From the NCBI RefSeq assembly GCF_016907085.1, contig NZ_JAFBBJ010000001.1, forward strand, positions 372,001 through 436,000: 64,000 nt of DNA. Reading direction: 5' to 3'. The DNA comes from Clavibacter michiganensis. Lineage in GTDB: Bacteria > Actinomycetota > Actinomycetes > Actinomycetales > Microbacteriaceae. The position numbers and the translations under genes were made by a program. Of the stretch, positions 1-9,135 are shown piece by piece. Numbering within the stretch: position 1 is the first letter of the stretch; the number at the start of each line of letters is the position of its first letter. The notes beneath the pieces are model-generated. The model was not told the origin of the DNA. It was given only the letters and a program-made list of their open reading frames with translations, and did not search any database.

Positions 1-1087
1 GCGTCCACCCCGCCCTTCAGCTCGAAGGAGAGGACGGCGCCCACGCCGCGCGGCGCGTACCGGTTCGCGGCGGCGTAGGAGGGGCTCGTCGGCAGGCCCG
101 CGTAGTAGACGTCCGCGATGTCCTCGTGCGCGTCGAGCCACTCCGCGACCGCCTGCGCGTTCTGCACGTGCCGCTCGATCCGGAGGCTCAGCGTCTCGAT
201 GCCCTGGATGAGCTGCCAGGCGCTCGCCGGGGCGATGGACGCGCCGAGGTCGCGCAGCAGCTGCACGCGCGCCTTGGTGATGTACGCGACGCCGTCGCCG
301 ACCGCCTCGGTGTACGTGACGCCGTGGTACGAGGGGTCGGGCGTCGTGAGGCCGGGGAAACGCTCGCCGTGCTCGGACCACGGGAAGCGGCCCCCGTCCA
401 CGACGAGGCCGCCGATGACCGTGCCGTGGCCGCCGAGGAACTTCGTCGCCGAGTGCACCACGACGTCCGCGCCGTGCTCGAACGGGCGGATGAGGTACGG
501 CGTCGCGATCGTGTTGTCGACGATGAGCGGGACGCCCGCCTGGTGCGCCTGGTCGGCGACGGCGCGGATGTCGAGGATGTTGATGCGCGGGTTCCCGATC
601 GTCTCCGCGAAGAACAGCTTGGTGTTCGGGCGCACGGCCCGGGCCCATGCAGCCGGGTCGTCCTGGTCCTCCACGAAGGTCGTCTCGATCCCGAGCTTCG
701 CGAGCGTGTACTTGAAGAGGTTGTAGGTGCCGCCGTAGATCGACGAGCTCGAGACGATGTGGTCGCCCGCCTGCGCGATGTTGAGGACCGCGAACGTCGA
801 GGCCGACTGCCCGGATGCGACGAGCAGCGCGGCCGATCCGCCCTCCAGGGCGGCGACGCGCTCCTCGACGACGGCCTGCGTCGGGTTCATGATCCGCGTG
901 TAGATGTTGCCCGGCTGCGCCAGCGCGAAGAGGTCCTGCGCGTGCTGGGAGTCGTCGAACACGTAGGACGTCGTCTGGTAGATGGGCGTGGCACGCGCGT
1001 GGGTGACGGGATCGGGGGCCGCTCCCGCGTGGATCTGCTGCGTCTCGAAGCGCCAGCCCGCTGCCCTGTCCTCGTCGTGGTCGCTCA
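1..1087 (-). CDS. metY: O-acetylhomoserine/O-acetylserine sulfhydrylase, partial (C-terminus beyond window)
   Basis: PLP enzyme of the Cys/Met metabolism family that adds sulfide to O-acetylhomoserine to make homocysteine in the cytosol. The visible 362 residues start [16 protein letters not shown] and hold the family hallmarks: the YTRIMNPT cofactor region near residue 63, GQSAS at 93-97, DNT at 191-193, and [10 protein letters not shown] with the PLP-binding lysine at about residue 216. The C-terminal part lies off the left edge. A GAGGGAAGG ribosome site precedes the ATG. It is divergent from the SDR gene. MetY rather than cystathionine gamma-synthase is preferred because of the long insert between K216 and the domain end, but the missing part could change this. 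Confidence 0.88.
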
Positions 1088-1137
1088 TCGTCGTGCCTTC
1101 CCTCGTGCGTCGGTGCCGCCCGTGCGGGCGCTCCCCG

Positions 1138-1143
1138 ACTGTA
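1138..1143 (-). promoter_or_regulatory. -10 element of metY (TACAGT)
   Basis: TACAGT on the minus strand, about 50 nt before the metY start, leaving a leader of roughly 43 nt with a ribosome site. No SAM riboswitch fold was recognised in this short leader. Confidence 0.45.
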
Positions 1144-1211
1144 GGAATCGGCGAGGCGACCGGTCAACGCGGGCCCGTCTCGCGGCGTAACCCGCGGCCA
1201 TCCGCGTTCCC

Positions 1212-1217
1212 TACGCT
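1212..1217 (+). promoter_or_regulatory. Leaderless -10 element (TACGCT) of the SDR gene
   Basis: TACGCT ends 6 nt before the ATG at 1224 and no Shine-Dalgarno sequence fits, so transcription is expected to start at or beside the start codon. Confidence 0.55.
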
Positions 1218-1223
1218 GGGGTC

Positions 1224-2021
1224 ATGTCCACAGCCAAGAGGGTCGTCGTCACGGGTGCGAGCTCGGGGATCGGCGCCGCCACCGTCCGCCTGTTCCGGAG
1301 CCGGGGGTGGGACGTCGTCGGCGTCGCCCGCCGCGAGGACCGCCTGCGCGCGCTCGCCGAGGAGACCGGGGCCACGTATGCGGTCGCCGACCTCACCGTG
1401 CAGGCCGACGTCGACGCGCTCCGCGACCACCTCCGCGAGACGGGCGACGTGCACGCGCTCGTGAACAACGCCGGGGGAGCCGTCGGCACCGACTCCGTCG
1501 AGGGCGGTTCGGCGGAGGACTGGGCCTGGATGTACGAGATCAACGTGCTCGCCGTGCAGCGCGTGACGAGCGCTCTCCTGCCGCTCCTCCGCGCCGGCGT
1601 GCCCGCGGGCGGCAGCGCCGACGTCGTGACCGTGAGCTCGATCGCCGCGCACGTGCCCTACGAGGGCGGCGGCGGCTACAACGCCGCCAAGGCCGCGGTG
1701 CACGCGATGCTCGGCGTGCTCCGCCTGGAGCTCGCGGGGGAGCCCATCCGCGTGATCGAGATCGCGCCGGGCCAGGTGCGCACGGAGGAGTTCTCGCTCG
1801 TGCGCTTCGGCGGCGACCGCGCGAAGGCCGACGCGGTGTACGACGGCGTGCCCGGACCGCTGACGGCGGAGGACGTGGCCGAGGCCATCGTGCACGCCGT
1901 GGAGCTGCCGCCGCACGTGAACGTGGACCTGCTCACCCTGAAGCCCGTGGCCCAGGCGGCCCCGCACAAGCTCATGCGGAAGCCGCTCGCGGTCCGCGAG
2001 GAGCTCACCGACCGGGGCTGA
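1224..2021 (+). CDS. SDR family NAD(P)-dependent oxidoreductase
   Basis: Classical short-chain dehydrogenase of 265 residues. The nucleotide-binding TGASSGIG is at residues 10-17, NNAG at 81-84, and the catalytic Ser139-Tyr152-Lys156 set appears as VSSI and YNAAK. RR at about 36-37 after the second strand favours NADP(H). It resembles the YdfG/serine-dehydrogenase-like group, whose substrates are small hydroxy acids, but the substrate cannot be read from sequence. It stands alone, divergent from metY and convergent with the TetR gene. Confidence 0.9.
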   Translation: MSTAKRVVVTGASSGIGAATVRLFRSRGWDVVGVARREDRLRALAEETGATYAVADLTVQADVDALRDHLRETGDVHALVNNAGGAVGTDSVEGGSAEDWAWMYEINVLAVQRVTSALLPLLRAGVPAGGSADVVTVSSIAAHVPYEGGGGYNAAKAAVHAMLGVLRLELAGEPIRVIEIAPGQVRTEEFSLVRFGGDRAKADAVYDGVPGPLTAEDVAEAIVHAVELPPHVNVDLLTLKPVAQAAPHKLMRKPLAVREELTDRG

Positions 2022-2055
2022 CCGACATCCGCTCCGGGGTCGGGTCCCGCCGTCG

Positions 2056-2751
2056 TCAGGCCGCGGGCAGGGGCGCCGCGACCGGCACCTCGGGCAGGGG
2101 GCCGGTGAGGAACCCCTGCACCACGGGCCCGTGGAGCGCGACGACCGTCTCGCGGGACATGCTCGCGATGGGCTCGCTCCGCCAGATGTAGCGGGTGATG
2201 GCGATGCCGCCGAGCGCCGCGCCCACCAGGGAGTTGCGGATGTCGGCCTCATCCTGCGGGATGCCCTCGGGGAGGGCGCTCATCCAGTGCTGCGGCGCGG
2301 CCTCGGCGAACCGGCGGTAGGCGGCGCTGTCGTGGTCCGACGAGACGGTGACCCAGCGCATGATGGTGGATCCGACCGGGTGCTCCCACGTGTGGAGGGC
2401 CGCCTCGACGAGGGCGGCGCCCCGCTCCTCGATGGGCAGCTCCCGCAGCCGGAGGTACGGGGCGATGAGGTCCTCCGAGGGGCGCAGCGCCTCCTCGAGC
2501 AGGGCCTCGAGCGAGCCGAAGTAGTAGCGGACGAGGCTCGGGTCGACCCCGGCGGCCGCGGCGATGCGGCGGGCGCTCACGCGGTCGGCGCCGGACTCGA
2601 TGAAGAGCATGCGGGCCGCTTCGATGATGCTGGCCCGGGCATCACCCGAGGTGCGGGGGCCGCGACGCCGGGGTCCGGTGTCCTCCCCGCCGTGGTCGGG
2701 TGCATCGAGCTCGTTCGCCAGTACGGACATGGGGCGTCCCTCTCGTGTCAT
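2056..2751 (-). CDS. TetR/AcrR family transcriptional regulator
   Basis: A helix-turn-helix repressor-type protein. After a basic N-terminal stretch, SIIEAARMLFIESGADRVS followed by ARRIAAAAGV and SLVRYYFGS is the canonical TetR DNA-binding domain. The remaining 150 or so residues form a ligand-binding helical domain like the TetR_C_17 group. Two starts are possible: ATG 2751, 8 nt after a TACGGT -10 element (leaderless), or ATG 2730 behind GAGAGGG. It is divergent from terC with a 129-150 bp shared promoter region and may control that gene, itself, or both; no operator dyad was evident. Confidence 0.85.
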   Translation of the reverse strand: MTREGRPMSVLANELDAPDHGGEDTGPRRRGPRTSGDARASIIEAARMLFIESGADRVSARRIAAAAGVDPSLVRYYFGSLEALLEEALRPSEDLIAPYLRLRELPIEERGAALVEAALHTWEHPVGSTIMRWVTVSSDHDSAAYRRFAEAAPQHWMSALPEGIPQDEADIRNSLVGAALGGIAITRYIWRSEPIASMSRETVVALHGPVVQGFLTGPLPEVPVAAPLPAA

Positions 2752-2759
2752 GAGCGACC

Positions 2760-2765
2760 ACCGTA
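2760..2765 (-). promoter_or_regulatory. -10 element of the TetR gene (TACGGT)
   Basis: TACGGT on the minus strand lies 8 nt before ATG 2751, consistent with a leaderless transcript. Confidence 0.45.
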
Positions 2766-2828
2766 ACCGCGGGCCGACGGCCGGATGCCCCGGATGGGGG
2801 AATTGTGAACAACCCGTCGGCCGCCATG

Positions 2829-2834
2829 TAGTTT
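2829..2834 (+). promoter_or_regulatory. -10 element of terC (TAGTTT)
   Basis: TAGTTT with GTGAAC 18 nt upstream as a weak -35 element. Predicted start near 2841 gives a leader of about 40 nt, too short for a yybP-ykoY manganese riboswitch, which often precedes TerC genes. Confidence 0.4.
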
Positions 2835-2880
2835 CGTCGAGGCATGTCCGTGCCGTTCCCGTGCTGCAGAAAGCCTCCGC

Positions 2881-3921
2881 GTGCCCCTGGTCCTCCCCCT
2901 CCCGTTCGAGATCATCTCGCTGACGGTGCTCGTCCTCGTCCTCGTCGCCGACCTGCTGATCGTCTACCGGCGCCCGCACGTCCCGTCGACGAAGGAGTCG
3001 GCCCTCTGGGTCGCCTTCTACGTGGGCCTCGCGCTGGTGTTCGCGGTCATCATGCTGTTCGTCGCGGGCGGCGAGCACGCGGGCCAGTTCCTGGCGGGGT
3101 GGCTGACGGAGTACAGCCTCAGCATCGACAACCTGTTCGTCTTCGTCATCATCATGAGCCGGTTCAGCGTGCCCCGGAAGTACCAGCAGGAGGTGCTCAT
3201 GGTGGGCATCATCATCGCGCTGGTGCTGCGCGGGATCTTCATCTTGCTGGGCGCCGAGCTCATCGAGAGCTACAGCTGGATCTTCTACATCTTCGGCGCG
3301 TTCCTGCTCTACACGGCGATCAAGCAGGCCATAGGCGACGAGGACGAGGAGAGCGAGGACTCGCTCTTCATCAAGTTCCTCCGCCGGCGACTCAAGATCG
3401 CCCCCGACTTCGACGGCGCGAAGGTGCGCACCGTGATCGACGGCCGCAAGGTGCTCACGCCCATGGTCATCGTGTTCGTGTCGATCGGCACCACCGACCT
3501 GATCTTCGCGCTCGACTCGATCCCCGCGATATTCGGCATCACCGAGTCGCCGTTCATCGTCTTCACCGCGAACATCTTCGCCCTCATGGGCCTCCGCCAG
3601 CTCTACTTCCTGCTGGGCGGCCTGCTCGACCGGCTCGTGTACCTCAAGTACGGGATCGCGTTCATCCTCTTCTTCATCGGCGTGAAGCTCGTGCTGCACG
3701 CGATGCACGAGAACACGCTGCCGTTCGTCAACGGCGGCGAGGGCATCGAGTGGGCGCCCGAGATCCCGACCATCGTGAGCCTCGTCGTCATCCTCGCCTC
3801 GATGGTGGTCGCCACCGTCGCCAGCCTCATCAAGATGCGCGCCGACGGGATCCCCGTGACGAGCCCCGACGCCGACGCCGCCTCCGTGGAGCGCGGCGGC
3901 GACGACCGGGACGCGCGATGA
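2881..3921 (+). CDS. TerC family integral membrane protein
   Basis: Polytopic membrane protein of 346 residues in the TerC/Alx family, linked to Mn2+ export during metal loading of exported proteins, and to tellurite resistance in some members. About eight or nine hydrophobic segments are visible. The family's conserved acidic motifs are present: SLSIDNLFVF around residue 80 and TTDLIFALDSIPAIFG around 205-220. The start is GTG with only a weak AGAAAG upstream. The stop overlaps the next gene by 4 bp (ATGA), so it is co-transcribed with a PP2C phosphatase, an uncommon pairing. Confidence 0.88.
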   Translation: MPLVLPLPFEIISLTVLVLVLVADLLIVYRRPHVPSTKESALWVAFYVGLALVFAVIMLFVAGGEHAGQFLAGWLTEYSLSIDNLFVFVIIMSRFSVPRKYQQEVLMVGIIIALVLRGIFILLGAELIESYSWIFYIFGAFLLYTAIKQAIGDEDEESEDSLFIKFLRRRLKIAPDFDGAKVRTVIDGRKVLTPMVIVFVSIGTTDLIFALDSIPAIFGITESPFIVFTANIFALMGLRQLYFLLGGLLDRLVYLKYGIAFILFFIGVKLVLHAMHENTLPFVNGGEGIEWAPEIPTIVSLVVILASMVVATVASLIKMRADGIPVTSPDADAASVERGGDDRDAR

Positions 3922-4739
3922 CCGAGGCGCGCACCATCGCGCTCGGCGGGCGGCGCATCCACGTCAGCTGGGCCGCGCGGACGGACGTCGGCAGCGTGCG
4001 CGCCGTGAACGAGGACGGCCTCCTCGCCGACCCGCCCGTCTGGCTCGTCGCCGACGGGATGGGCGGGCACGCGTTCGGCGACCGCGCGAGCGCGACCCTC
4101 GTGGAGACCTTCGGCGGCCTGTCCGGCGACGCCCCCGTCACGCGCGACCTCATCGTCGAGGCGGTCGACGCCTCCAACGACGCGATCGGCGACCTCATCA
4201 CGGGCGATGACCCGCCCGGCACCGTGGCCGGCACCACGCTCGCGGGCGTCGCGCTCGTGCGCTCGGACGCCGGCGACCCGCTCTGGATGGTCTTCAACGT
4301 CGGCGACTCGCGCGTCTACGCCTGGACGGACGGCCGCCTCGAGCAGGTGACGATCGACCACTCGGCCGTGCAGGAGCTCGTCGACCAGGGCCGCATGACG
4401 CGCGCGGAGGCCGAGCGGAGCCCGGTGCGGAACCTCATCACGCGGGCCGTCGGGTCCCACGACGAGGTCGCCGCGGACGAGTGGCTGCTGCCGGTCGTCG
4501 ATCACCAGGTGTTCCTCATCTGCTCCGACGGGCTGACCAAGGAGCTCGACGACCAGGCGATCTCCGGCGTGCTCCAGCTCGCGCGCGCGGACGGCGGCGG
4601 CGTCGACCGTGCGGCGGACGCGCTGGTCGCGCAGGCGCTGGCCTCCGGCGGCCGGGACAACGTCACCGTCGTGGTGATCGAGGCCCGCGCCGACGAGGAG
4701 CCGCTCGACGACGGGTCGGCGGGCGCGCCCACCGCCTGA
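3918..4739 (+). CDS. PP2C-family serine/threonine protein phosphatase
   Basis: A metal-dependent PP2C phosphatase of 273 residues, cytosolic, with no membrane segment. Metal-binding motifs are intact: NEDGLL near residue 31, VADGMGGH near 46, GDSRVYAW near 131, [10 protein letters not shown] near 202 and the final [10 protein letters not shown]. It resembles the catalytic domain of PstP/Stp, which reverses PknB-type signalling, but no kinase or FHA gene is adjacent. Here it is translationally coupled to terC, so it may act on a membrane or metal-stress target; that link is inference. Confidence 0.9.
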   Translation: MTEARTIALGGRRIHVSWAARTDVGSVRAVNEDGLLADPPVWLVADGMGGHAFGDRASATLVETFGGLSGDAPVTRDLIVEAVDASNDAIGDLITGDDPPGTVAGTTLAGVALVRSDAGDPLWMVFNVGDSRVYAWTDGRLEQVTIDHSAVQELVDQGRMTRAEAERSPVRNLITRAVGSHDEVAADEWLLPVVDHQVFLICSDGLTKELDDQAISGVLQLARADGGGVDRAADALVAQALASGGRDNVTVVVIEARADEEPLDDGSAGAPTA

Positions 4740-4763
4740 GGAATAGCCGTGGGCACCCGGCGT

Positions 4764-4769
4764 TAGACT
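4764..4769 (+). promoter_or_regulatory. -10 element of leuCD-murA (TAGACT)
   Basis: TAGACT about 47 nt before the leuC start, giving a leader of roughly 40 nt that contains the AGGAG ribosome site at 4808-4812. No leucine leader peptide was found. Confidence 0.45.
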
Positions 4770-4816
4770 CCCATGATGCGCGTGGGGACCCTCGCGCCAC
4801 TGCCATGAGGAGAGCC

Positions 4817-6286
4817 GTGCAGCCTGCGAAGACCCTGGCCGAGAAGGTGTGGGCCGACCACCTGGTCGCCGAGGGGGAGGACGGGACGCCCGACCTCCTC
4901 TACATCGACCTCCACCTCGTGCACGAGGTCACCAGCCCGCAGGCCTTCGACGGCCTCCGTCTCGCCGGCCGCCCCGTGCGCCGCCCGGACCTCACCATCG
5001 CGACCGAGGACCACAACACGCCGACCGTCGGCATCGACCAGCCGATCGCCGACCTCACGAGCCGCACGCAGATCCACACCCTCCGCAAGAACGCCGAGGA
5101 GTTCGGGATCCGGCTGCACTCGCTGGGCGACATCGAGCAGGGCATCGTGCACGTCGTGGGCCCGCAGCTCGGCCTCACGATGCCGGGCATCACGGTCGTC
5201 TGCGGCGACTCGCACACGTCCACGCACGGCGCGTTCGGCGCGATGGCGTTCGGCATCGGCACGAGCGAGGTCGAGCACGTCATGGCGACCCAGACGCTGC
5301 CGCTCCAGCCGTTCAAGACCATGGCCGTCACGGTCGAGGGCACGCTGCGCCCCGGCGTCACGGCGAAGGACATCATCCTCGCGGTCATCGCGCAGATCGG
5401 CACGGGCGGCGGGCAGGGCTACGTGCTCGAGTACCGCGGCAGCGCCATCCGCTCGCTCTCCATGGAGGGCCGGATGACGATCTGCAACATGTCGATCGAG
5501 GCCGGTGCTCGCGCCGGCATGGTCGCCCCCGACCAGACCACCTACGACTACCTCGAGGGCCGCCCGCACGCGCCGACCGGCGCGGACTGGGACGAGGCCG
5601 TGGCCTACTGGGACACCCTCGCGACCGACGACGACGCCGTCTTCGACGCCGAGGTCTTCCTCGACGCCGACACGCTCGAGCCGTTCGTCACGTGGGGCAC
5701 CAACCCCGGCCAGGGCGTCTCGCTCAGCGAGCCCGTCCCGGATCCCGCGGCCGTCGCCGACCCGAACGAGCGCGCCGCCGCCGAGCGCGCCCTCGCCTAC
5801 ATGGACCTCGCCCCCGGCACCCCCATGAAGAAGATCGCCGTCGACACCGTGTTCATCGGCTCCTGCACCAACAGCCGCGTGGAGGACCTGCGCGCCGCCG
5901 CCGAGATCGTGCGCGGCCGCACCAAGGCCGAGGGCGTCCGCGTGATGGTCGTCCCGGGCAGCGCGCGCGTGCGGCTCGAGGCAGAGGCCGAGGGCATCGA
6001 CAAGGTCTTCACCGACTTCGGCGCCGAGTGGCGCTTCGCCGGCTGCTCCATGTGCCTCGGCATGAACCCCGACCAGCTCGCGCCGGGCGAGCGCTGCGCG
6101 TCCACGAGCAACCGGAACTTCGAGGGCCGCCAGGGCAAGGGCGGGCGGACGCACCTCGTGTCGCCGCTCGTGGCCGCCGCCACCGCTATCCGCGGCACGC
6201 TCTCGAGCCCGTGGGACCTGCAGGAGGACGGCGTCGTCGACGCCGCGTCCATCCGCCAGGCCGCCGCCGTCGGACAGGAGGCCTGA
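4817..6286 (+). CDS. leuC: 3-isopropylmalate dehydratase large subunit
   Basis: Aconitase-family Fe-S enzyme that isomerises 2- to 3-isopropylmalate in leucine synthesis, as a heterodimer with LeuD. The 489 residues include DHNTPT near 75, [14 protein letters not shown] near 130-145, and the three cluster cysteines in GSCTNSR and [11 protein letters not shown]. The start is taken as GTG 4817 because AGGAG sits 5 nt upstream; an in-frame ATG at 4805 would overlap that site. leuD follows 2 nt after the stop, so the two subunits are co-translated. Confidence 0.96.
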   Translation: MQPAKTLAEKVWADHLVAEGEDGTPDLLYIDLHLVHEVTSPQAFDGLRLAGRPVRRPDLTIATEDHNTPTVGIDQPIADLTSRTQIHTLRKNAEEFGIRLHSLGDIEQGIVHVVGPQLGLTMPGITVVCGDSHTSTHGAFGAMAFGIGTSEVEHVMATQTLPLQPFKTMAVTVEGTLRPGVTAKDIILAVIAQIGTGGGQGYVLEYRGSAIRSLSMEGRMTICNMSIEAGARAGMVAPDQTTYDYLEGRPHAPTGADWDEAVAYWDTLATDDDAVFDAEVFLDADTLEPFVTWGTNPGQGVSLSEPVPDPAAVADPNERAAAERALAYMDLAPGTPMKKIAVDTVFIGSCTNSRVEDLRAAAEIVRGRTKAEGVRVMVVPGSARVRLEAEAEGIDKVFTDFGAEWRFAGCSMCLGMNPDQLAPGERCASTSNRNFEGRQGKGGRTHLVSPLVAAATAIRGTLSSPWDLQEDGVVDAASIRQAAAVGQEA

Positions 6287-6288
6287 GC

Positions 6289-6903
6289 ATGGAGCCCATC
6301 ACCCGCGTCACCGGCACCGGGGTGCCGCTCAAGCGGTCGAACGTCGACACCGACCAGATCGTCCCCTCGCAGTTCCTGAAGCGCGTCACCAAGACCGGCT
6401 TCGAGGACGCCCTCTTCTTCCAGTGGCGCAAGGACCCCGCGTTCTTCGTCAACCAGCCGGCATACGAGGGCGCCACCGTCCTCGTCGCCGGTCCGGACTT
6501 CGGCACGGGCTCGTCCCGCGAGCACGCCGTGTGGGCGCTGCGCGACTACGGCTTCCGGGCCGTGCTCAGCCCGAGGTTCGGCGACATCTTCCGGGGCAAC
6601 TCCGGGAAGCAGGGCCTCCTCACGGGGATCGTGACGGAGGACGACGTCGAGAGGCTGTGGGCCGCGATGGACGCGGAGCCCGGACTCGACCTCACCGTCG
6701 ACCTCGTCGAGCGGATCGCCACGGCACCCGGCCTGACGGTCCCGTTCGAGATCGACGAATACACTCGGTGGCGGCTCCTCGAGGGGCTCGACGACATCGC
6801 CCTCACCCTCCGGGACGAGGACGCCATCACCACCTTCGAATCACGACGGGCCGCATGGCGCCCGCGCACCTTGCCGGCCCGGCCGGCAGCTCTGGAGAAC
6901 TGA
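6289..6903 (+). CDS. leuD: 3-isopropylmalate dehydratase small subunit
   Basis: Swivel-domain partner of LeuC, 204 residues, close to the usual 195-205. Key motifs: [16 protein letters not shown] near 20 and [14 protein letters not shown] near 70, which forms the substrate-contacting loop. It follows leuC with 2 nt between them and its TGA directly abuts the murA ATG, so leucine synthesis and peptidoglycan precursor synthesis probably share a transcript, as is common in Actinobacteria. Confidence 0.96.
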   Translation: MEPITRVTGTGVPLKRSNVDTDQIVPSQFLKRVTKTGFEDALFFQWRKDPAFFVNQPAYEGATVLVAGPDFGTGSSREHAVWALRDYGFRAVLSPRFGDIFRGNSGKQGLLTGIVTEDDVERLWAAMDAEPGLDLTVDLVERIATAPGLTVPFEIDEYTRWRLLEGLDDIALTLRDEDAITTFESRRAAWRPRTLPARPAALEN

Positions 6904-8274
6904 ATGAACTCACTAGTCAGCGACGCCAAGAAGGCGGGGGAGCGGGTGGGCCTCCTGTCCGACTCCATCGTGATCAACGGCGGCATCCCGCTGCGCGGCC
7001 GCATCGAGGTGCGCGGGGCCAAGAACCTGGCCACGAAGGCCATGGTCGCCTCGCTCCTCGGCGAGAGCCCCAGCCTCCTGCGCTCGGTGCCCGACATCAG
7101 CGACGTCCGCGTCGTCTCCGGGCTCCTCGAGGTGCACGGCGTCACGCTCCGCAAGGGCGAGCAGGAGGGCGACCTCATCCTCGACCCGAAGGACGTCGAG
7201 AGCGCCCACATGGCGGACATCGACGCGCACGCCGGCAGCTCCCGGATCCCGATCCTCTTCTGCGGGCCGCTGCTGCACCGCCTCGGCGAGGCGTTCATCC
7301 CCGACCTCGGCGGCTGCCGCATCGGCGACCGCCCCATCGACTTCCACCTCGACGCGCTGCGCGCGTTCGGCGCCGTCGTCGAGAAGCTGCCGAGCGGCAT
7401 CCGCCTCACGGCGCCGGACGGCCTGAAGGGCGCGAACGTCGAGCTGCCCTACCCGAGCGTCGGCGCCACCGAGCAGGTGCTGCTCACGGGCGTCCGCGCG
7501 AAGGGGATCACGGAGCTGAAGAACGCGGCCATCGAGCCCGAGATCATGGACCTCATCGCGATCCTGCAGAAGATGGGCGCGATCATCTCCGTGGAGCCGA
7601 ATCGCGTGATCCTCATCGAGGGCGTCGACCGCCTCGAGGGCTACACGCACCGCGCGCTCTTCGACCGCAACGAGGCCGCGAGCTGGGCGTCTGCCGCGCT
7701 CGCGACCGGCGGCGACATCTTCGTCGGCGGCGTGCGCCAGGCCGAGATGATGACCTTCCTCAACGTGTTCCGGAAGGTCGGCGGCGCGTTCGACATCGAG
7801 GAGGACGGCATCCGGTTCTACCACCCGGGCGGCGACCTCAAGCCCGTGGTCATCGAGACCGACGTGCACCCCGGCTTCATGACGGACTGGCAGCAGCCGC
7901 TCGTCGTGGCGCTCACGCAGGCGCCCGGCGTCTCGATCATCCACGAGACCGTGTACGAGAACCGCTTCGGGTTCACGGACGCGCTCAACGAGATGGGCGC
8001 CGACATCGTGGTGCACAAGGAGGGCCTCGAGGGCCACGAGCGACGCGTGGCGCGTCGCGACTTCGAGCAGGCCGCGGTCATCACCGGGCCGACGCACCTG
8101 CACGGCGCGGACATCACGGTGCCCGACCTCCGCGGCGGGTTCAGCCACCTCATCGCCGCGCTCACGGCCGAGGGCCGGTCCACCGTCAGCAACGTCGGGA
8201 TCATCTCCCGCGGCTACGAGGACTTCATCGGGAAGCTGCGCCAGCTGGGCGCGGACTTCTCCTACGAGGGATAG
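6904..8274 (+). CDS. murA: UDP-N-acetylglucosamine 1-carboxyvinyltransferase
   Basis: First committed step of peptidoglycan synthesis: transfer of enolpyruvate from PEP to UDP-GlcNAc in the cytosol. The 456 residues form the EPSP-synthase-like inside-out barrel. The catalytic loop LGGCRIGDRP carries the cysteine at residue 138, the residue fosfomycin alkylates, and the substrate lysine is in GAKN at 39-41. The loop sequence after it (LATKAM) departs from the usual AALPI, which fits the actinobacterial MurA group. It has no separate promoter visible and depends on the leu transcript or an internal promoter. A strong hairpin follows. Confidence 0.95.
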   Translation: MNSLVSDAKKAGERVGLLSDSIVINGGIPLRGRIEVRGAKNLATKAMVASLLGESPSLLRSVPDISDVRVVSGLLEVHGVTLRKGEQEGDLILDPKDVESAHMADIDAHAGSSRIPILFCGPLLHRLGEAFIPDLGGCRIGDRPIDFHLDALRAFGAVVEKLPSGIRLTAPDGLKGANVELPYPSVGATEQVLLTGVRAKGITELKNAAIEPEIMDLIAILQKMGAIISVEPNRVILIEGVDRLEGYTHRALFDRNEAASWASAALATGGDIFVGGVRQAEMMTFLNVFRKVGGAFDIEEDGIRFYHPGGDLKPVVIETDVHPGFMTDWQQPLVVALTQAPGVSIIHETVYENRFGFTDALNEMGADIVVHKEGLEGHERRVARRDFEQAAVITGPTHLHGADITVPDLRGGFSHLIAALTAEGRSTVSNVGIISRGYEDFIGKLRQLGADFSYEG

Positions 8275-8305
8275 CCTCGCCGGCGGTGCCCGCGCCGCCC
8301 ACGCC

Positions 8306-8338
8306 GGCCGGGCGCGTCCATGACGGACGCGCCCGGCC
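8306..8338 (+). terminator. 14-bp perfect hairpin after murA
   Basis: GGCCGGGCGCGTCC, loop ATGAC, then the exact reverse complement. There is no T-tract, as is usual for actinobacterial terminators. It lies between murA and plsC and overlaps an in-frame upstream ATG of plsC, which argues against that start. Confidence 0.75.
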
Positions 8339-8397
8339 CTCCGCCGGGTGGATCCCGGCGGGCGACCGACGACGACCGCGACCCGACCGGAGGATCC

Positions 8398-9135
8398 ATG
8401 GCGAACGAGAAGGCCCGACCGTCGATCTTCTGGGTGCTGGCCGCCCTGGTGCTGCCGGTGCTCAACGCGGCCGTGCGGTTCGAGATCCGGAACCCCGAGC
8501 GGCTGCCGAAGACCGGCTCGTACGTGCTCGCGCCGAACCACTACAGCGAGATCGACCCGGTCGTGATGGGCGCCGTGGCGTGGAAGCTCGGGCGCCTGCC
8601 CCGCTTCCTCGCGAAGGCGTCGCTCTTCGACGTGCCGGTGGTCGGCTGGTTCCTCCGCCGCTCCGGCCAGATCCCCGTGCAGCGCGACGGCGGCGTCCGC
8701 GGCGGCCAGGCGATCGAGGCCGCGTCCGACCTCGCGCGCGACGGCCGCATCGTCGTCGTGTACCCCGAGGGGACCCTCACGCGCGACCCCGACCTCTGGC
8801 CCATGCGCGGCAAGACCGGTGCCGTGCGCCTCGCCCTGCAGGCCGGGATCCCCGTCATCCCCGCCGCCCACTGGGGCACGCAGGAGCTCATGGGCCGCTA
8901 CTCGAAGCGCGTGCGGCTCTTCCCGCGGAAGACGATCCACGTCGTCATCGGCGAGCCTGTCGACCTCGACCGCTTCCGCGACCGGAGCCTCGACTCCGCG
9001 ACCCTCACCGAGGCGACCGCCGTCGTCATGGCCGCCATCACCCGGCTCGTGGAGGAGCTGCGCGGCGAGACCGCCCCGACCGAGCGGTGGGATCCCCGCT
9101 CGAAGAACCAGAAGGAGACCGGCCGATTTGAGTGA
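8398..9135 (+). CDS. plsC: 1-acyl-sn-glycerol-3-phosphate acyltransferase family protein
   Basis: Membrane-associated acyltransferase that makes phosphatidic acid from lysophosphatidic acid. It has an N-terminal hydrophobic segment (residues 9-25), the acyltransferase motif NHYSEIDP (HX4D) near 46, the second motif with GQIPVQRD near 87, and YPEGTLTRD near 122. It is 245 residues. GGAGG at 8389-8393 fixes the start at ATG 8398. The end overlaps gpsA by 8 bp, pairing two steps of glycerophospholipid supply. Confidence 0.88.
   Translation: MANEKARPSIFWVLAALVLPVLNAAVRFEIRNPERLPKTGSYVLAPNHYSEIDPVVMGAVAWKLGRLPRFLAKASLFDVPVVGWFLRRSGQIPVQRDGGVRGGQAIEAASDLARDGRIVVVYPEGTLTRDPDLWPMRGKTGAVRLALQAGIPVIPAAHWGTQELMGRYSKRVRLFPRKTIHVVIGEPVDLDRFRDRSLDSATLTEATAVVMAAITRLVEELRGETAPTERWDPRSKNQKETGRFE

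Noticed and set aside
1088..1143. Possible SAM riboswitch before metY
   Set aside because: The leader of about 43 nt has no recognisable SAM-aptamer pattern and is too short for SAM-I or SAM-IV.
2766..2880. Possible yybP-ykoY manganese riboswitch before terC
   Set aside because: The predicted leader is only about 40 nt and none of the conserved loops is present.
8320..8397. Longer plsC from ATG 8320
   Set aside because: That ATG lies in the loop of the murA terminator hairpin and the added residues are not conserved. ATG 8398 has a GGAGG site.
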